Below, piece by piece: positions 1 through 11,069 of a stretch of DNA of 64,000 nucleotides. Source of the stretch: Meconema thalassinum (lineage: Eukaryota > Arthropoda > Insecta > Orthoptera > Tettigoniidae); contig OX336393.1 of NCBI GenBank assembly GCA_946902985.2, positions 47,011,131 to 47,075,130 of the forward strand, in the 5' to 3' direction. Within the stretch, counting starts at the first letter, position 1, and every line of letters starts with the position of its first letter. The position numbers and the translations under genes were made by a program. The notes under the pieces were generated by a model that saw nothing but the letters and a program-made list of their open reading frames with translations, ran no database searches and was not told where the DNA came from.

Positions 1-365
1 CTTCACTATCACTGCGCACCTAATTATCTAAGAAAACTGTTTAAATAATGAACTAACAAGTAAACTAAATATATTGCTTATGATACAGCTTAATTTCACT
101 ATATAATCACGAACGAAAACAGAGAGAAATGAACGCAAGTTTGCCGCCAATCACGATGTAAACAAGACATGGAACTCCGATGAACATATGTTTCAGACTC
201 TAATAATATCGATAAATGTGGATAGTCGGCAGTTCCCGCGGAGTATATTGTGAGTTAAAACTGTTGATGCATGCAGTTTAATATCATCCATGTAAGGAAG
301 ATGGTTCATTTTGTATTCTTATTGTCTTATTATTTATTTATTTATTTATTTATTTTATTTTACAC
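1..365. other. AT-rich intergenic DNA, nothing recognised
   Basis: I see no coding frame or recognisable element here. The right end (about 333-360) is a run of TTTA units, which fits the 3' tail of the minus-strand RTE fragment that follows. Confidence 0.6.
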
Positions 366-727
366 GTTACAGGCCTATTAGACCACGCGAAGCAATCATG
401 ACTTTTTGTTCTTCCTGTCTTTCCAGTACTCTTCCATTCGTGCACTAAAGGCCCTCTTCCTTTCTTCGGTCCACTTTGGTCTTTGGGCTGTAGGTGCAGC
501 TCTCTCTGACAACACTTCCCACTTGTATACTTTGTGTCTAAATACGCTTTTGTCTATGACGTCTTCTGGGTCGACTTGTACTTTTACTAGATCAATTTTG
601 ACTTGCATCATCCAGGGTGTAGTAATCTTGAGCCGCTGTATGTATCTAAGAATTTTGTTGGTGAGTCTAGTTTGTGGGAGTCTGCTGATGTGGCCATAAA
701 ATTTTAGTCGCCTCTTTCTGATGTGTC

Positions 728-728
<1 letters not shown>
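366..728 (-). pseudogene. RTE-type non-LTR retrotransposon, C-terminal end of reverse transcriptase ORF
   Basis: On the minus strand a frame from about 728 to 396 encodes the last ~110 residues of an RTE-type polyprotein. It contains RKRRLKFYGHISRL and ends in a basic segment with WTEERKRAF and a final YWKDRKNKK. The same blocks occur at the end of the long RTE copy ending at 14466 (RKRRLKFYGHI, WTEDRRKALREW, FWKEKK), which is the main support. No endonuclease or catalytic palm is present, so this is a 5'-truncated copy. A TTTA-rich tail follows its 3' end at 333-365, and an ATT run (729-772) abuts its 5' end. Not functional. Confidence 0.8.

Positions 729-772
<44 letters not shown>
729..772. 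repeat. (ATT)n microsatellite
   Basis: About 14 uninterrupted ATT units. Read in reverse they give a polyisoleucine frame with no meaning. Confidence 0.95.
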
Positions 773-773
<1 letters not shown>

Positions 774-879
774 CGTCATGATACTGGAAGGGAGTTTCTT
801 GAGTAAATCCTTTAAACCCTGTTATTGCGGGCTGAACTCCTGCGCGATGCGGTTCACATGCTAAACGTTAAAGTTGCGC

Positions 880-1165
880 TCTATTGCTTTTAAAAGCTTT
901 TAGGAGCCCGCTCCAAGCAATGGAGTTTTAAGAATCTTATGTGTTTCAAAAGTTTGCAGTCTCGAGGGAAGATAATATTGTCCCACCGGTGGTGGCGATG
1001 TCGTATCTCCAAGAAAAATCCAGTAAGAGGATTGCCCATAGGTACAACGCATGCTCTCACCAGGGTAGCTGCGAGTATTCGAGTGCCGGGCCATAGGGCC
1101 CTGTCGAGAGAATTCAAATCCCACCGTCGGCAGTTCTTGAAGTGGTCTGCTACAGGCAAATACTG
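880..1165 (+). repeat. Possible degenerate SINE-like unit
   Basis: The stretch at about 1108-1135 has a B-box-like GAATTCAAATCCC followed by ACCGTCGGCA, like the T arm and acceptor of a tRNA. I find no second copy in the window and no clear A box, so the assignment is weak. No protein is supported in any frame. Confidence 0.25.
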
Positions 1166-1511
1166 AAATGGTGCCTTCTAATAGGACACTGCAATTCCTT
1201 CGAAATCTTGCCCTGTTTCATTCTTTACTTATCTCTCAAGAGTTAAGAAGGACATCTGGGTATAAAACGATTGTCACGTCGATGTTCACTTCATCCCCGA
1301 CTCCGTTCAAATGGGTAGAAAATGCTTACGTCATCCGTGTGCGGCCAGATTGGTCTCAGTCTGAAACAAACAAATATATTTATTTGTTTATTTATTTATC
1401 TATTTTTTTACTTATTATTTGTTATGCATGTGAGATATTCGAAGTGAAATGCCATGTCCTGTGGTTCATACTCCACGTAAAAAGAAGGTCCCGTGGCTCA
1501 TGATGCTTCCA

Positions 1512-1816
1512 GTCGACCGACCGGGTCAGGGAATGGAATGAATGAAGCCGCCATCTAGCGGCGAGGATATGAACTGTGCCGGCTGCCGAAGCCTGTTGCA
1601 CTCCCCTGGGGCAATGATTAAATGAATGACAGATGAAATGAAATGATTGTGGAGAGTGTTGCTGGAATGAAATTGTGACAGGGAGAAATGGAGTACCCGG
1701 AGAAAAACCTGTCTGCCTCCTCATTGTCCAGCACAAATGTCACATGGAGTGACCGGGATTTAAACCACGGACCCAGTGGTGAGAGGCCGGCGTGCTGCTG
1801 CCTAAGCCACGGAGGA
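1512..1816 (-). mobile_element. tRNA-derived SINE (family S1), copy 1
   Basis: On the minus strand the element begins with a tRNA-like head: an A-box-like GTGGCTTAGGCAGCAG and a B-box-like GTGGTTTAAATCCCGG. A body of about 230 bp follows, with a CTAGATGGCGGCTTCATTC block near its 3' end. A second, very similar copy lies at 60271-60583 in the same orientation, so this is a repeated element rather than a tRNA gene. Confidence 0.8.
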
Positions 1817-2018
1817 TCACTCAGAAACAAAATTAAGTATACAACATTTAAAAGTAAATTAAAAGAAGAAGGGAACATTGTGGACAGACAACGGAAACAG
1901 GAGCACAATCAAGGGATGAAGAGATTTTAGGAAGAGAAGCGGAAGAAGGGAGAGGAGTGAAACAAAATGGGATATCATGCGATATTTAAGTTCAAACACT
2001 GTCCATAAGGGCAAAAAT

Positions 2019-2021
<3 letters not shown>

Positions 2022-2050
<29 letters not shown>
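2022..2050. repeat. (TAA)n microsatellite, with a poly-A run at 2103-2120
   Basis: A simple TAA run is followed by AAATA units and an A run of about 18. Confidence 0.9.
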
Positions 2051-2057
<7 letters not shown>

Positions 2058-2139
2058 AGAAATGAATAAATCAAGTAAACGAAATAATAAATAAAATTTG
2101 TAAAAAAAAAAAAAAAAAAAATAATAAAAAAGGAAGCTT

Positions 2140-2550
2140 GTAGTTTAAAAATTGGACCTATCGGCAGGCTTAGAATCATGTTGGCAACACTGTACTTGTA
2201 TGGACTTCTGAAAGTTAATCTGGGATGCTATTATCTATATGTGTGCCAATTTTAGAATAGTTCGCATGCATAACATCTGAGATATCCAACATAGAGCTCA
2301 AATTTCAATTGTGATTTTTCAGCCGTTGGTAGCACTGACGTCAGTTACAAATATGGCCGTGAGATATTCAGGTATAGATCTTGACTCATACCATATTTGG
2401 TTACGATGGCTGCAGCCGTTTACGAGTTGATAGGGGGACACACACTGACAAACAGACATACAGAAGGACAGACAGACACACATTTTCCTGGATCGATCTC
2501 ATAAGTCTACTTTTTCCTCAAATAGGCTAATAATTTTATCCAGCAACTCA
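2140..2550 (-). repeat. Repeat family A, 5' part (inverted)
   Basis: This stretch matches 61495-61880 closely, and the reverse complement of 57430-57800. Shared blocks include CTGATGATGACAGTGCTACC-like text, CGATCCAGG with a CTGT-rich microsatellite, and AAAAAGTAGACTTATGAGAT. It is the 5' third of the element seen nearly complete at 57426-58862. Confidence 0.75.
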
Positions 2551-2699
2551 GGTATAATATGTGGTTTTCAGAAATATTAAAACCTTCCAAAATAATACGT
2601 TATAATAATAATAATAATAATACTTCTTCTTTCTTTATTCGTATCAGGAGCACCAATCACAAATATATGTCTCAAATGGTAAACAGTGAGAATCAAATA

Positions 2700-2701
2700 C
2701 A

Positions 2702-2733
<32 letters not shown>
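2700..2733. repeat. (AAT)n microsatellite
   Basis: About 11 AAT units lie just 3' of the minus-strand Jockey-like fragment and may be its tail. A shorter run lies at 2602-2622. Confidence 0.85.
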
Positions 2734-2848
2734 GGTTAATAAAGACACAAAGTACTCGGCAAACTATTCTAAATCTAATATTAAGTAAGGACACTGACAT
2801 ACAAGTCAGTTGAACAACACACAAACATCTGACTGCCAGGTAACCCGC

Positions 2849-4020
2849 AACCAAATTAAATGTTCTTTGTCCAGTAACGGGCGACGTCAATAGCATTCGG
2901 ATTGACAAGTGTTAAATCTTCCATTGTGCATGTTGCGGGACATAGTGGGCACTGGTAAAAATGTTGGACTGTAGTCCGAAGGAAGCTTTTCCTAGATTTA
3001 AGGCGAGTTCGGGCGGGGGAGTATCCAAATAATGGGCGTGTTGGTGATGTGGATGCCTTGAATCTTTCCTTGTTCGCTGCTACCTCCCTGCGTATCTCCC
3101 CAGGAGCAATACCAGCTAAGCAGTGGACTTTCTCAACTGGAGTAGGCTTCAAGCAACCAGTAATGTTTCTGCAGCTTTCGTTGAGTGCAGTGTCAACTTG
3201 TTTAGTGTGTGCTGATTTATACCACACTGGACTGGCAAATTCGCCCGCAGAGTAGCACAGAGCTTAAACTGATGTTCTAAGGGTTTGTGGCTGGGTTCCC
3301 CAATTAGTACCCGTCAACTTGCGAAGAATGTTGTTTCTTGCGGATACCTTTTGCCTGATGTTTTGGCAGTGCTTCTTGTAGGTCAGTGTACGATCCAGGG
3401 TGATTCCTAGATATCTTGGTGTGAAACAATGATTTAGTAACTTTCCCTTCCAATACACTTTGAGTTTTCGGGATGCCTGAATGTGTCGCAGGTGACATGC
3501 ACATATTTGAGTCTTTTCGGCATTGGGTTTCAGTTGGTCTTGGTCGTAATATGTTCCAAGCTCTTCCAATGCATGTGTCAGAGAGATTTCTTCTTCATCA
3601 AAACTGTTAGATTGGGTTACAAGAGCAAGGTCATCAGCGTTAATAAAGCTTTTAGTGCCTTTTGGTAGTGGTTGGTCATTTGTATAGATGTTAAATAGGC
3701 TAGGAGCCAGTACACTACCTTGAGGCGGCTGGCTGCGTGGCTCAGGGGTAACGTTCTCGCTTGCTGGTCCCAAGGTTGCAGGTTCGTATCCTGGTGCAGT
3801 CAGCTGGCATTTGAGGGTGCGCAAATGTGAGGGAGCCGTGTCCGTAGATTTACTGGCACGTTAAAGATCCCCTTCGGGGCAAAATTCCGGCACCCCGGGG
3901 TCTCTAAAAGCCAGTGTAGATAAAAGGGACGTAAAACCAATAACATTATTATTATTACTACCTTGAGGCAAGCCATTCGTTTGATTCTTCCATCTGCTCC
4001 GTTGTCCTTGAAATTCAGCT
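2849..4020 (-). pseudogene. Jockey-like non-LTR retrotransposon, 3' half of reverse transcriptase
   Basis: Minus-strand reading from about 4017 down to 2856 gives reverse transcriptase palm and C-terminal sequence. It has NGLPQGSVLAPSLFNIYTND, then NADDLALV at the catalytic box (family norm YADD, so the first residue is changed), then YLGITLDRTLTYKKH. The C-terminal part has SPVWYKSAHTKQVDTALNE and a cysteine cluster CPLCPATC. A SINE with a perfect 13 bp duplication interrupts it at 3727-3956, and an in-frame stop lies near 3262. It is 5'-truncated. The C-terminal blocks are shared with the fragments at 17041-17340, 25043-25586, 50189-50983 and 61890-62448, so they form one broad Jockey-superfamily group. 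Dead copy. Confidence 0.85.
3727..3956 (+). mobile_element. tRNA-derived SINE (family S2) inside the Jockey fragment
   Basis: The insertion is flanked by a perfect 13 bp duplication, ACTACCTTGAGGC, at 3714-3726 and 3957-3969. The head has A-box-like TGGCTCAGGGGTAACG and B-box-like AGGTTCGTATCC. The body carries TTACTGGCACGTTAAAGATC, and the 3' end is an ATT run. Relatives with the same body lie at 35925-36305 (minus) and 36330-36500 (plus). Confidence 0.93.
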
Positions 4021-4245
4021 AATAATAATTCTAATATTTCGTTGATGAATGGCTGAATGATTCAACCATCAGCATTTTTGACAGAATAAATATTGTGCTT
4101 GTAGTTGGTGGAAACTATAACCTACGACCACTGACCTATAGGAGGTTAATTCCAATTTAATGTTTGTGTTTACTTTTATGTTGCATTTATGTACTATATT
4201 AATTTTAAATTCAAATTTTGAATTTGCAATTTCAATTCTTCATTT

Positions 4246-5219
4246 CATAGGCCTATATCATACCTACTGTCGACCAAAATATTATGTGCACTCGATTTTG
4301 AAGGTTGTTTGTGAAGTAACCAATAGATCTACATAAAATCCAGTAACATCTTCATTTTCGTCGTTCTATTTTACGTTAGTTCATGTAGGTTTGAATTTAA
4401 AATTTATATTTTAATATTTTTGTCGCAGTTGGAACACAAAAACTGCCCATTCTTAAACGTGTTTAAAACATGCGTCACATTTAAGAATTATTATCTCACA
4501 AACCCGTCATCAGATCGAATCCAAATTTTAACACAATATACACTGGAATGTTGTATAATTGGTTTATTAATTTCAAAATTGTGTGTGGCCTTAGAAAGAA
4601 TGTCATGGCGTTATGGCACGCCTCGCTCGGAAGTGATGGGCCCCATCTAAGCAACCCTGTACAGCATTCCCCAGAGCGGTTAGCAGGTGAACCATGCCTT
4701 ATTTCCCCGTACAAATACGCACAAACCGATATAAAATAAGTGAATTAATTTACGCGTTTCACAGTCATACAGCATACCTTTTTGATTTATAAGGATAACA
4801 ACGCGACCAAGAACTACATTTTCCAACGACACCGAGCCGAGAAATGTTACCTTACAGAAATGATAAAAATTTTGAGTCTTGGACACACAAAAGTTTGAAA
4901 TTAATCAACCAATTATACAACATTCCAATGTATATTGTGTTAAAATTTGGATTCCATCCGATGACGGCTTTGTGAGAAAATAATTCTTAAATGTGATGCA
5001 TGGTTGAAACACGCTTAAAAACGGGCACTTTTTGTGTTCCAACTGCGATAAAAGAATATTAAAATATAAATCAAAAATTCCAAACCTACATGGACTAACG
5101 TAAAATAGAACGAAGAAAATGAAAATGTTACTGGATTTTATGTAGGTCTATTGGTTTTCACAAAGAACCTTCAAACTAGAGTGCGCATAATATTTTGGTC
5201 GACAGTAGGTAGGCCTATG
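4246..5219. mobile_element. Foldback / MITE-like element with ~330 bp inverted arms
   Basis: The left arm (4246-4575) and right arm (4885-5219) are imperfect inverted copies. ACTGTCGACCAAAATATTAT near the left end reappears reversed as ATAATATTTTGGTCGACAGT near the right end, and the inner ends match at CATTCCAGTGTATATTGTG-like text. The central ~300 bp is unique here. No transposase is encoded, so it would be non-autonomous. I could not settle a target duplication. Confidence 0.75.
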
Positions 5220-5399
5220 TCATCATTTTATTAACTGTATTAATTGTCTTCTTAAAACTGTTCTTTAGTTGGCGAAACGTGTTAGGTATAATCGAGTGAA
5301 GAACAATGTTTACGTGAAATCTAAGCAGGCAAGACTGAAACGAAAAATTTTGATTTTCATTGTGCATTTGCTCACAATATTGTAGACACACTCAGCTCG

Positions 5400-5910
5400 G
5401 CAGCTTCGGTGGCGCAGTTGGTAACATGCTGAGCTACTATGCCCAAGATCGCGGGTTCAAACCCGACCGAAGTCGTCGGATTTTAAGAGTGTTAAAAATC
5501 CCTCAGTATGACTTCCTTCGGAGGGGAATTAAAGCCGGTGGTCCCATGTCATATTTATGGCATGAAAAAGAACCTTCCACTAACTACACTTGTGACATCT
5601 GACATTTGTAGGTTGGTGTGATAACGCTATATTAGTTCCAATGTTCGCCGCCAGTTGATGACTGCGATGACATTTAGTAGCCACGCCCGCAGCTAGGTGT
5701 CGTGGACGTTAGCATTTGGTAGCAAAAGTAGGAACTACTTGAAAAAATCAATCATCTGCAGTGCTTACTTGAATTAAAACAGATAACACACACTAATACT
5801 GTCATCACAATTAACACCGGTTATCAGACAGATTCTACACACACCCAAAGTACACGGGGCTACATGACCGCATTGTCGCAGACCCTAAATTGAGCAACCA
5901 ACCAACACTC
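5400..5910 (+). mobile_element. Long tRNA-headed SINE (family S3), copy 1
   Basis: The head at 5403-5474 looks like a tRNA: GCTTCGG pairs with CCGAAGT across it, with A-box-like TGGCGCAGTTGG and B-box-like GGGTTCAAACC. A body of about 430 bp follows. The whole unit matches 55803-56320 in inverse orientation, including GGTAGCAAAAGTAGGAACTA and the end block with CACACCCAAAGTACACGGGG. The size is large for a SINE. Confidence 0.8.
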
Positions 5911-6453
5911 TCAGCTTTACTCCAATGTCACTGGTGTTTGACCAATATCTGTAGAATCCCACAGGAACACTGGAATCACATTGTAGTGATACAATTTTAC
6001 CACATTTGAAGAGATTCCAAGGTTCGACAGAATGCTTGTGTATTGTACTCCAAGTCAAAGCCAGGAACAGAATTCCTTTCCACTGTGACACACGAATGAC
6101 CCAGATGTTCACTCTTCCTTCTAGAGGTTACTGTACAAAGCCCAGAGTTTCTTTTATATAACGACAGAACTTAACAAGAAACGGTTTCCTCATCACTAGT
6201 GGACGATGAACCATTTCTCAATAGACAAGTGCTAAATATTAATAAAGCTCTCGCCTTCTTAACTGAGAGCCTATTAAAATAAATTCCATAGTTATCTTGG
6301 ATTTTAGGGAGCCAACCATGAACTATCTTACAGCAAAATACGTGGATTATACGAGGGGCGTAATATATTGTTTCATACTTTTTTTTTTCTACCCTAATGA
6401 AGTACATTACACATTAGTTGTTACGTCCACCTTCACAACATAATCTCCTTTAA
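5911..6453. other. No gene seen
   Basis: AT-rich sequence with no recognisable frame or repeat match inside the window. Confidence 0.5.
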
Positions 6454-7269
6454 CTTTATGCACTTTTGCCATCAATGTGTCAGTCTCTCCAGACCTTCAT
6501 TAAACCATTACGCTTAAACGAGGACAAGTCAGTTATGATGACATTCAGGAAAGGAGGGAAGCGGGGAATGATAAGCTATAAAGACAGACTTCTTCCATCG
6601 GTGACTCATTTTAAGTATCTCGGGATAACTTTGCAGACTCTGGGAAACGTTTTTACAATCCATATGAGAGACAAGCTGACCGCTGCAGTGAAAGCGATTA
6701 GTGACATAAAAGAGATTCATAAATTGTCCCTAAAGACTGCAATCCAACTGTATCATATAAAAATAGCACCAATTGCATCTTATGGATTGGAAAATATATG
6801 CATACACCTCAAGAGAAAACACCTGGCAGATCTGGAAAGAGTAAAATCCATCTATCTCAAGAGAGCCTTGTGCCTTTCAAAGTACACGCCATCCCGTTTG
6901 GTTTACCTGCAAGCTACAGAGCCATATTTTGTTGAAGACCTGAGACTGAACCTACTGCTGCCCGTTACACCTGGATATGAGACTCTGCTGACAGAATTGA
7001 AAAGGAAGAGAGAAGACATATGGGACGACTTTTACGGCACTGACGCGATGCTTTCAACTGAATGGACAAATGCATTGTACGATTTGCGTCATATAGTCAC
7101 GAGATTTTCGGTGCATGGTTTTCACTATAAAGTATGCACCAAGAAGAAATTTCATCAGCCGGACCAGCAGTGCATCTGTTTGCTATGTGGAGAGCAGTGT
7201 GATAGGTATCACTTGATGTTGTGCAAACAAAGACGGGTCACACTTACAATGTTTTGTAGTGAAGACTAG
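6454..7269 (+). pseudogene. Non-LTR retrotransposon reverse transcriptase, C-terminal 265 residues, uninterrupted
   Basis: An open frame (first ATG at 6475, stop 7267-7269) encodes the region downstream of the catalytic box. An LLPSMCQSLQ block would normally follow YADD. Next come LNEDKSVMMTF, HFKYLGITL, a thumb-like helical part with LYHIKIAPIASYGLE, and a C-terminal cysteine/histidine cluster CICLLCGEQCDRYHLMLC. The frame is closed by a stop at 6451-6453, so the palm and any endonuclease are missing. The sequence differs from the Jockey-like, RTE-like and R1-like pieces elsewhere, and I cannot assign a clade. An intact 3' fragment without the catalytic core is unlikely to be a functional protein. 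Confidence 0.75.
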
Positions 7270-7299
7270 GGCAATCTTTGTATTTTTTTGGTCTTTAAA

Positions 7300-8324
7300 T
7301 GTTAATTTATTAATTTGGCCATTGGCTGCAATAAAGTTATTATTAAACCATTCTTTCGGAGTGCTGTTTCTCAGTTTCTGATAAGCGATGGTCATTTTCA
7401 GATTCAGGATCTGTTCAACACATGATTTGGGTTTTGTGAAGCCGGCCTGGTACTCACCTACTTGAGAGTCTAGTTGTTCCTCGGCTCTAGTGAGCAAGGC
7501 TTTGGAGAGATCTTGTAGGTGTTTGGAAGGAGAGAAATGCCCCGATAGTAAGTTATTGACGTCTGACCTTTCACCTTTCTTATGAAGCGCATGAATACGA
7601 GCTGTGTTCCATTTAGATAGTATCTCGGAGTGTGTTAGAGTCTTCATTCTTTTAACTGGTTTGATGCAGCACTCCATGCCTCCCTGTCCCGAGCTAATAG
7701 CTTTATCTCTACATAGCTACCACACCCTACATCCGAGGCAATCTCGGCAGTTTTCCAAATTTGTTGGAGAGTTAGTAAGAGAGGTCCCAGTGCCTTATCA
7801 TCCAGGAGCTTCCAGTGTTCTTCGAATACCGAGCCGTTACCCGGGGATTTGTTATTTTATGATATTTCGCAGCTCAGAGATGTCTGGCGGAGAAGAGTGT
7901 GCATTAGTTGAAACTGGATTCGAAATTGGAGTGAGAGTCGACTCCGGTGGATCACAGTTGAGAAGGATTTTTAAGTATGTAGCTAAAATTTGACAAATAC
8001 CCTTGTCACTGTGAGCGATCTGGTTGGTGATTGGGTCGCGGAAGCACAAATTAAGAGGATTGTATTTTGTTATTCCTCTTGAAAGTTAGGTAGAAATTTC
8101 TTGAGTTATGCTTCTGGAAATTCAACTCGATGTTGGTCAGCTAGTTTTTGTGAAATTGTCTTTTTGCGTTCCGAATAACTCGAGAGGTCCTCTTTCTCGT
8201 TTTAATGAAGTCTTGATATTTATTCTCTGTTTTGTGAGATTTCCAGAGAAGCCAAGCTCTCTTTCTGTCATTCAGGGCTTCATCACATTGTAACTTCCAC
8301 CAAGGGTGTCTAGGTATCGGATAC

Positions 8325-8325
<1 letters not shown>
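7300..8325 (-). pseudogene. RTE-type retrotransposon fragment, linker and reverse transcriptase fingers
   Basis: Minus-strand segments appear in order. WWKLQCDEALNDRKRAW to RVIRNAKRQF (8320-8141) matches the linker of the long RTE copy (WWNETCDKAINFRIKAW). Then NGSVFEEHWKLLDDKALGP (about 7860-7800) and SKWNTARIHALHKKGERSDV (about 7610-7560), the fingers block. Then GEYQAGF (about 7470). Frames shift and stops intervene, and a 112 bp LINE tail is inserted at 7629-7740. No palm remains. Confidence 0.8.
7629..7740 (-). mobile_element. 112 bp LINE 3'-end insertion with 7 bp target duplication
   Basis: ATCTCGG occurs at both sides (7622-7628 and 7741-7747), and removing the insert reconnects the RTE reading. 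The body matches the 3' end of the minus-strand LINE at 30150-30260: CACACCCTACATCCGA, GGTTTGATGCAGCACTCC and CTCCCTGTCCCGAGCTAAT are near-identical there. It is a very short 5'-truncated copy, or a SINE using that LINE's tail. Confidence 0.8.

Positions 8326-8326
<1 letters not shown>

Positions 8327-8383
<57 letters not shown>
8327..8383. repeat. (ATT)n microsatellite
   Basis: A long uninterrupted ATT run of about 19 units lies between the RTE fragment and the R1-like fragment. Confidence 0.95.
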
Positions 8384-8388
<5 letters not shown>

Positions 8389-8399
8389 TTTTTACGGGG

Positions 8400-9030
8400 G
8401 ACTGTGTAAAATCTTCAAAAGACACTTGTGAAGGGGCCGCACTCCACAGTAGTGAGTGATTCTTACCCACTAAAAACCACATCCCTTTTCCCACGATGCG
8501 TTGATTACCCCGGAACCGCTCTCGCATTACTTCAGGGTGATGTCGTGCTTTGCCTTTCAGACTTCATATTTCTTCATTTTTTCTTAAGGACGTTCGTACT
8601 CTTCCAGATCCCACTTTTTCTGGCGAAGGGCATCCTCCACATACACTGCTACCTGATCCCATGATTGCTGGTTCCGTAACATCACAGAAATAATATTATC
8701 TGGTGTCAGTTCTCCCAATTCAGTTTCCACATATTCTCTCTTTATCATCCAATGGCCGCACACGAAGACGGTGTGAAGTACATAATCGATGTTGTCACAA
8801 TATATGCATGTTGCACCACTCGCTCCTCCTACTCTATGCAGGAATTTCAGGAAATATCCGTGTCCTGTTAGAAGTTGTGTGAGGTAATAATTGACTTCAC
8901 CATGGACTCTTTCGACCCAGGTATCCAGGCGTGGTATCAGTCGCTTGGTCCATTTACCACGAGGGTCACTTTCCCATCTGAGTTGCCATCGCCTCATCCG
9001 TTGATAAAAGGCACGCTTCTTTGCGTGTAT
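8400..9030 (-). pseudogene. R1-like non-LTR retrotransposon, C-terminal end of ORF2
   Basis: Minus-strand reading from about 9025 to 8584 gives a basic lead-in (AKKRAFYQRMRRWQLRWE), then GKWTKRLIPRLDTWVERVHG, YYLTQLLTGHGYF and a zinc-knuckle-like CIYCDNIDYVLHTVFVCGHW (C-x2-C, H, C), then MLRNQQSWDQV and the stop. These blocks in this order are typical of the C terminus of R1-group elements. No palm is present, so it is a 5'-truncated copy. The 3' untranslated part runs to about 8400, next to an ATT run. Confidence 0.8.
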
Positions 9031-9044
9031 TATTACTATTATTA

Positions 9045-9235
9045 TTAATCACGACTAATGCTGACACTGTACCTTCTGGCAGGCCACGGCCGCTTCCTTC
9101 CACATCCTTGCCCAGTTTAATCTTCATTCATTTCATCTCTCATTAACTCCTCTCATAAGGTTGGCGTTGGGAAGGGCATCCATCCGTGAAAGCCACAAAC
9201 CACACAGACATTCAACGCGTCTCATCCCAGACCCC
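9045..9235 (+). repeat. SINE-like fragment (tentative)
   Basis: The blocks GGCCACGGCCGCTTCCTTCC and GGTTGGCGTTGGGAAGGGCA resemble the body of arthropod tRNA SINEs as I remember them. There is no tRNA head and no second copy in this window, so confidence is low. Confidence 0.35.
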
Positions 9236-9744
9236 GGTGAAAACGTGAATAATAAGAGGTAGACATACTGTACATTATTATTGTTAATATTTATGTGGAA
9301 ACATTTGATGTGATTCATAGTAACGGCTTATTTTGAGGACCTTGTTGCCATGGTAACCACGCTAATCACAGATTGTCTCCCTCAGTACTGCATCGGTACT
9401 CGCAACATTTGGTCCAGTCTCCCTCTTGTTAGTCTCCCAAGGGGCTCACATCTAGTGGGACGTGTGGTGGCAACCACGAGACCCCAGCTGAGTCCGGCAT
9501 TGCTTCCACTTACTTGTGCCGTGCTCCTCTCCGTCTTCTTTCCTTTCAACTTCTCTTGGTCAACTCTTGTTCTCTTCCGACCCCGACGGTATTAGGATAT
9601 CCGAGACCTAGGGAGTCTCTTTCTTTCCCGCCTCATTGGTCCTTCTCTCATCTTTCCTGATCCCTCATTCTTCTAGGGATCAGCCTTCTTTTTCTTTTCA
9701 TTACAGTTCCTATTTTCTTTAAGATTCCCGCCCTGTTTTTGTGA
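9236..9744. other. Pyrimidine-rich stretch, no gene recognised
   Basis: From about 9500 to 9730 the plus strand is strongly pyrimidine-rich, with many CTCTT and TTCTTT blocks. No frame resembles a known family. Confidence 0.5.
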
Positions 9745-10305
9745 ATTCGCACCTCATGTCTCAAAATTACATTTTGTGAGTATTTCGAATCTCAACCACA
9801 TTTTTGTAAATATTTTCAATATACATTGCATTTTGTAAGTATTTTCGATCTAAACTCCATTTCGTAAGTATTTTCAATCTCAATTGCATTTTGTCTCTAC
9901 AGTATTTAGGATCGCGGGCTTCCACACATTGTAAGTATTTTGAATCTGCCACCCATTTTGTAAGCATTTTCAATTGCATTTAATAAGTATTTTGAATTCC
10001 AATTGCACTTTGTGAGCATTTTGAATCTGAACCGGTCTTTTTCAATCTAACCTGCATTGTGTATTTTCAATTTAAATTGCATTTTCTAAGTATTTTGAAC
10101 CTCAATTGCATTTTGTACGTATTTTCAATTTTAATTTCATTTTGAAAGTATTTTGAACCTAAACTACATTTTGTGCGTCTTTTTCGATCTAAATTCCTTT
10201 TGTGAGTATTTTCCTTCTAAATTACCTTTAGTAAGTATTTCCACTCTACATTTTGTGAGTCGTTTCAATCTGAGTTCCATTTTGTAAGTATTTTCAGTCC
10301 AGCTT
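9745..10305. repeat. Degenerate minisatellite, unit about 30 bp
   Basis: A motif of the form CATTTTGTAAGTATTTTCAA followed by TCTAAATTG-like text repeats about 17 times with drift in length (about 28-36 bp) and sequence. The AT content is high and no coding meaning is seen. Confidence 0.85.
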
Positions 10306-11069
10306 AATCTTCGTTATGGCTTCAATTTCATTGTCATTTTTGCTATCACGCGGACAATTATGGGCCGATAACCTAGATGTTAGGCCTCTAAAACAACAAT
10401 TATCATCATCATTACGTCTTGTTAGTGTGACTGCCCATCGTTATTTCCATCCTAAGGCCATGATATTCATAGACCGCAATGAAAGCGTGAATAATGCTCA
10501 CTCCTGATAGCATGGGTGCAGTTCCAGTCGATAGCAATATTATATTATACTGTCGATATGGATGCAGTATTGTACTTCATGGCCTCCAGATTCGTTGGAA
10601 ATTAATTTTAACAGGGATGCGCACAATCAGCCTTCATTTGTCCGTGCAGTGGTAAGATAGAACGCGTTTATAACAGGATGCTATATATGGCGTCATCAAG
10701 CTGAATGGAGGTGCGTTGTGTGGTTCACCAGTGACACTAGACATGTGCTAGAGAAATGTCGATAGGATTTAGCAAGCCATAAGCGTAGCCAAACACGTTA
10801 CCTATGAGTGATAGAGAAGATATCTCGCTGTTGCGCCCCTTAAATCAATAATAACAACTACCCATGAGTGGCTGCAAATTCGAGGATCCATTCAAACCCT
10901 TTGGAATCTAAATGGTGATAATCGCATTCTCTTTTGGTTTGATGTACCTTCTAGTGGACAGTATAGGCGCTTAAGTCACACAGAAGGCAGATTAATTCAA
11001 TGTGTGTATTTATATTAACAAGAGGAAAGAGATCACTCCATGACATGGCGGATGCACATTGTTAATGAT
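10306..11069. other. No gene seen
   Basis: No frame or repeat match that I can support. Confidence 0.5.

Noticed and set aside
5403..5474. Functional tRNA gene
   Set aside because: Part of a ~510 bp repeated SINE with a second copy at 55803-56320. The head is SINE-derived.
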